In this document: positions 62,795-64,000 of the stretch, piece by piece
Numbering within the stretch: the first letter of the stretch is position 1
Layout: each line of letters starts with the position of its first letter
The notes under the pieces: generated by a model
What the model saw: only the letters and a program-made list of their open reading frames with translations
The model's database searches: none
Told to the model about the DNA's origin: nothing
Source: Bin55 sp965199895
GTDB lineage: Bacteria > Pseudomonadota > Gammaproteobacteria > Pseudomonadales > Azotimanducaceae
Assembly (NCBI GenBank): GCA_965199895.1
Contig: CBDATJ010000010.1
Span: 1-64,000, forward strand
DNA length: 64,000 nucleotides
Direction: 5' to 3'
Translations under genes and position numbers: made by a program

Positions 62795-63940
62795 TCAACG
62801 AGCAGCCTCTAAAACGTGTACCGCACAAGCGCTACCTAACCCGATTACGTGGGTTAAACCAATCCTTGCATTGAGTACTTGTCGCCTACCCGCTTCCCCT
62901 CTCAAGTGAGTGCAAATTTCATAGACATTGGCGATACCTGTTGCACCTAAAGGATGTCCTTTGGAGAGTAGTCCTCCAGAGACGTTCACTGGAATCTTTC
63001 CTCCCAACTCGACAGTGCCTTCGTCAATGAGCTTTCCAGCTTCCCCATCTTCACACAGTCCCAAATTTTCGTAATGGATGATTTCTGCGGTCGCAAAGCA
63101 ATCGTGTAGTTCGACCAGATCTAAATCTTCCGGTCCAATGCCGGCCATTTCATAAGCTTGCTTCGCAGCCAATCGGGTACAGGAGCTCACATCCGGCATC
63201 ACGAGGTCACGTGCTTGCCAAGGATCAGAAGTCAGTGTGCTTGCTAGAATCTTAGCTGCACGATTTGACAAACCTAATTCTTTCATCTTCGATTCTGAGG
63301 CTAAAACAGCTGCGGCAGCACCATCTACATTGACCGAACACATCAACTTAGTGTTGGGATAAGAAACCATTTCCGCATTCATGACCACTTCAAGTGGTGT
63401 TTCTATCTGATACATAGCTTTGGGATTCATGGTCGCATGATGATGATTCTTGACACTGACCTTAGCAAACTGCTCAAAAGTAGTCCCATGCTTGCGTGAG
63501 TGCTCCAGTCCTAATTCAGCAAACACCGACGGCATAGTGCCAGAACCAAGCAATCCTTCAGAGGGTATTCCATCTTTAGAACCATCCTCCAACAAACCGC
63601 GACCCATTTTTTCAACCCCGACAGCTAAAACCAGGTCGTACAACCCAGCTTTGATCGAAGTCCAAGCTTCTCGAAACGCAGTTGCACCGGTTGCACACGC
63701 ATTAGAAACGTTGACAACGGGAATGCCCGTTTGCCCTAATTCTTGCAAGATTTTTTGCCCGTTCATACCGTACGCCTGCAATAAATTACCGCAGAACAAT
63801 GCCTGAATGTCGAACATATTTAACCCACAATCATCCAGCGCTAGCAAAGCTGATTCAGCACCTAGATTTGGTACACTTTTGTCCGGGTACCGACCGAACC
63901 GAACCATGTCAATTCCGACTACATAAACGTCCCTCAACAT
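62795..63940 (-). CDS. SCP2/SCPx-type thiolase family protein
   Basis: A 381-residue thiolase-fold protein. It has the nucleophile Cys82 in NACATGATAF, HDCF at 279-282 (replacing the NEAFA of ordinary thiolases), and GGLLSKGHPLGATG with His329. The HDCF box is typical of the sterol-carrier-protein-X/unclassified thiolase group, which works on branched or steroid-like acyl-CoAs. Substrate is unknown here. AGGAG precedes ATG 63940. A DUF35/OB-fold partner, frequent beside such thiolases, is not seen within the window but could lie upstream beyond 64000. Confidence 0.9.
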   Translation of the reverse strand: MLRDVYVVGIDMVRFGRYPDKSVPNLGAESALLALDDCGLNMFDIQALFCGNLLQAYGMNGQKILQELGQTGIPVVNVSNACATGATAFREAWTSIKAGLYDLVLAVGVEKMGRGLLEDGSKDGIPSEGLLGSGTMPSVFAELGLEHSRKHGTTFEQFAKVSVKNHHHATMNPKAMYQIETPLEVVMNAEMVSYPNTKLMCSVNVDGAAAAVLASESKMKELGLSNRAAKILASTLTSDPWQARDLVMPDVSSCTRLAAKQAYEMAGIGPEDLDLVELHDCFATAEIIHYENLGLCEDGEAGKLIDEGTVELGGKIPVNVSGGLLSKGHPLGATGIANVYEICTHLRGEAGRRQVLNARIGLTHVIGLGSACAVHVLEAAR

Positions 63941-64000
63941 TAGCTCCTAATTTGAACTTAGTTGGCGATCGGGCGAAAGAAATAAGCCATATAGCTATTG

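Noticed and set aside
1..64000. CRISPR array, prophage or insertion sequence
   Set aside because: No regularly spaced repeats, no transposase or phage gene, no flanking inverted repeats were found by eye.

Overview
The window looks like chromosomal DNA of a gammaproteobacterium of moderate GC content; I cannot place it more exactly. The evidence is gammaproteobacterial-type ArgS, MiaB, UvrA, MnmC, Hda, DUF2066, DUF4892 and GpsA, a contiguous S10-spc-alpha ribosomal block, and an sdhCDAB-sucAB-lpd-sucCD block of the Pseudomonas kind. Nearly all content is housekeeping. I see no phage, intact transposase, CRISPR array, rRNA or convincing tRNA.

Layout. 1-615: gene-poor edge. 616-13147: frameshifted apbE, periplasmic cyclophilin, a membrane-anchored cold-shock-domain protein, argS with no ordinary start codon, an acyl desaturase, a Tat-exported small protein, a sulfurtransferase coupled to mnmC, and a peptide ABC importer without ATPases. 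13262-20317: miaB, serA, then a minus-strand run DUF2066-pgsA-hda-murG, with purM divergent. 20318-21623: gene desert. 21624-27246: a ThDP enzyme, DUF4892, gpsA, htpG. 27330-38368: the TCA block, headed by an unrecognised 35-residue membrane ORF. 38838-40518: a two-gene secreted cassette closed by a clear terminator. 40519-42067: desert. 42068-44270: an EF-hand secreted protein followed by an ECF sigma factor, an anti-sigma-like protein and a periplasmic sensor-like protein. 44324-47818: ogt, then uvrA split by one extra base. 47819-49114: desert. 49115-62577: 29 ribosomal and associated genes (rpsJ to rplQ, with secY and rpoA). 62795-63940: an SCP2-type thiolase.

How the genes work together. 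The TCA block encodes the reactions from 2-oxoglutarate to fumarate plus the quinone-linked dehydrogenase. The ribosomal block supplies most large- and small-subunit core proteins, the SecY channel and RNA polymerase alpha. Several genes act on tRNA (mnmC, miaB, argS, perhaps the sulfurtransferase). The sigma/anti-sigma/sensor trio with the EF-hand protein looks like an envelope-stress or divalent-cation response unit.

Points that stand out: argS lacking an ATG/GTG/TTG start; single-base insertions in apbE and uvrA; a firmicute-like MurG outside a cell-division cluster; a structured rpsJ-rplC spacer; the small ORF ahead of sdhC; the LRAT-like/helical secreted pair; and three gene deserts of about 1.3-1.5 kb that suggest gene decay. 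All function assignments come from reading motifs by eye; no database search was run.
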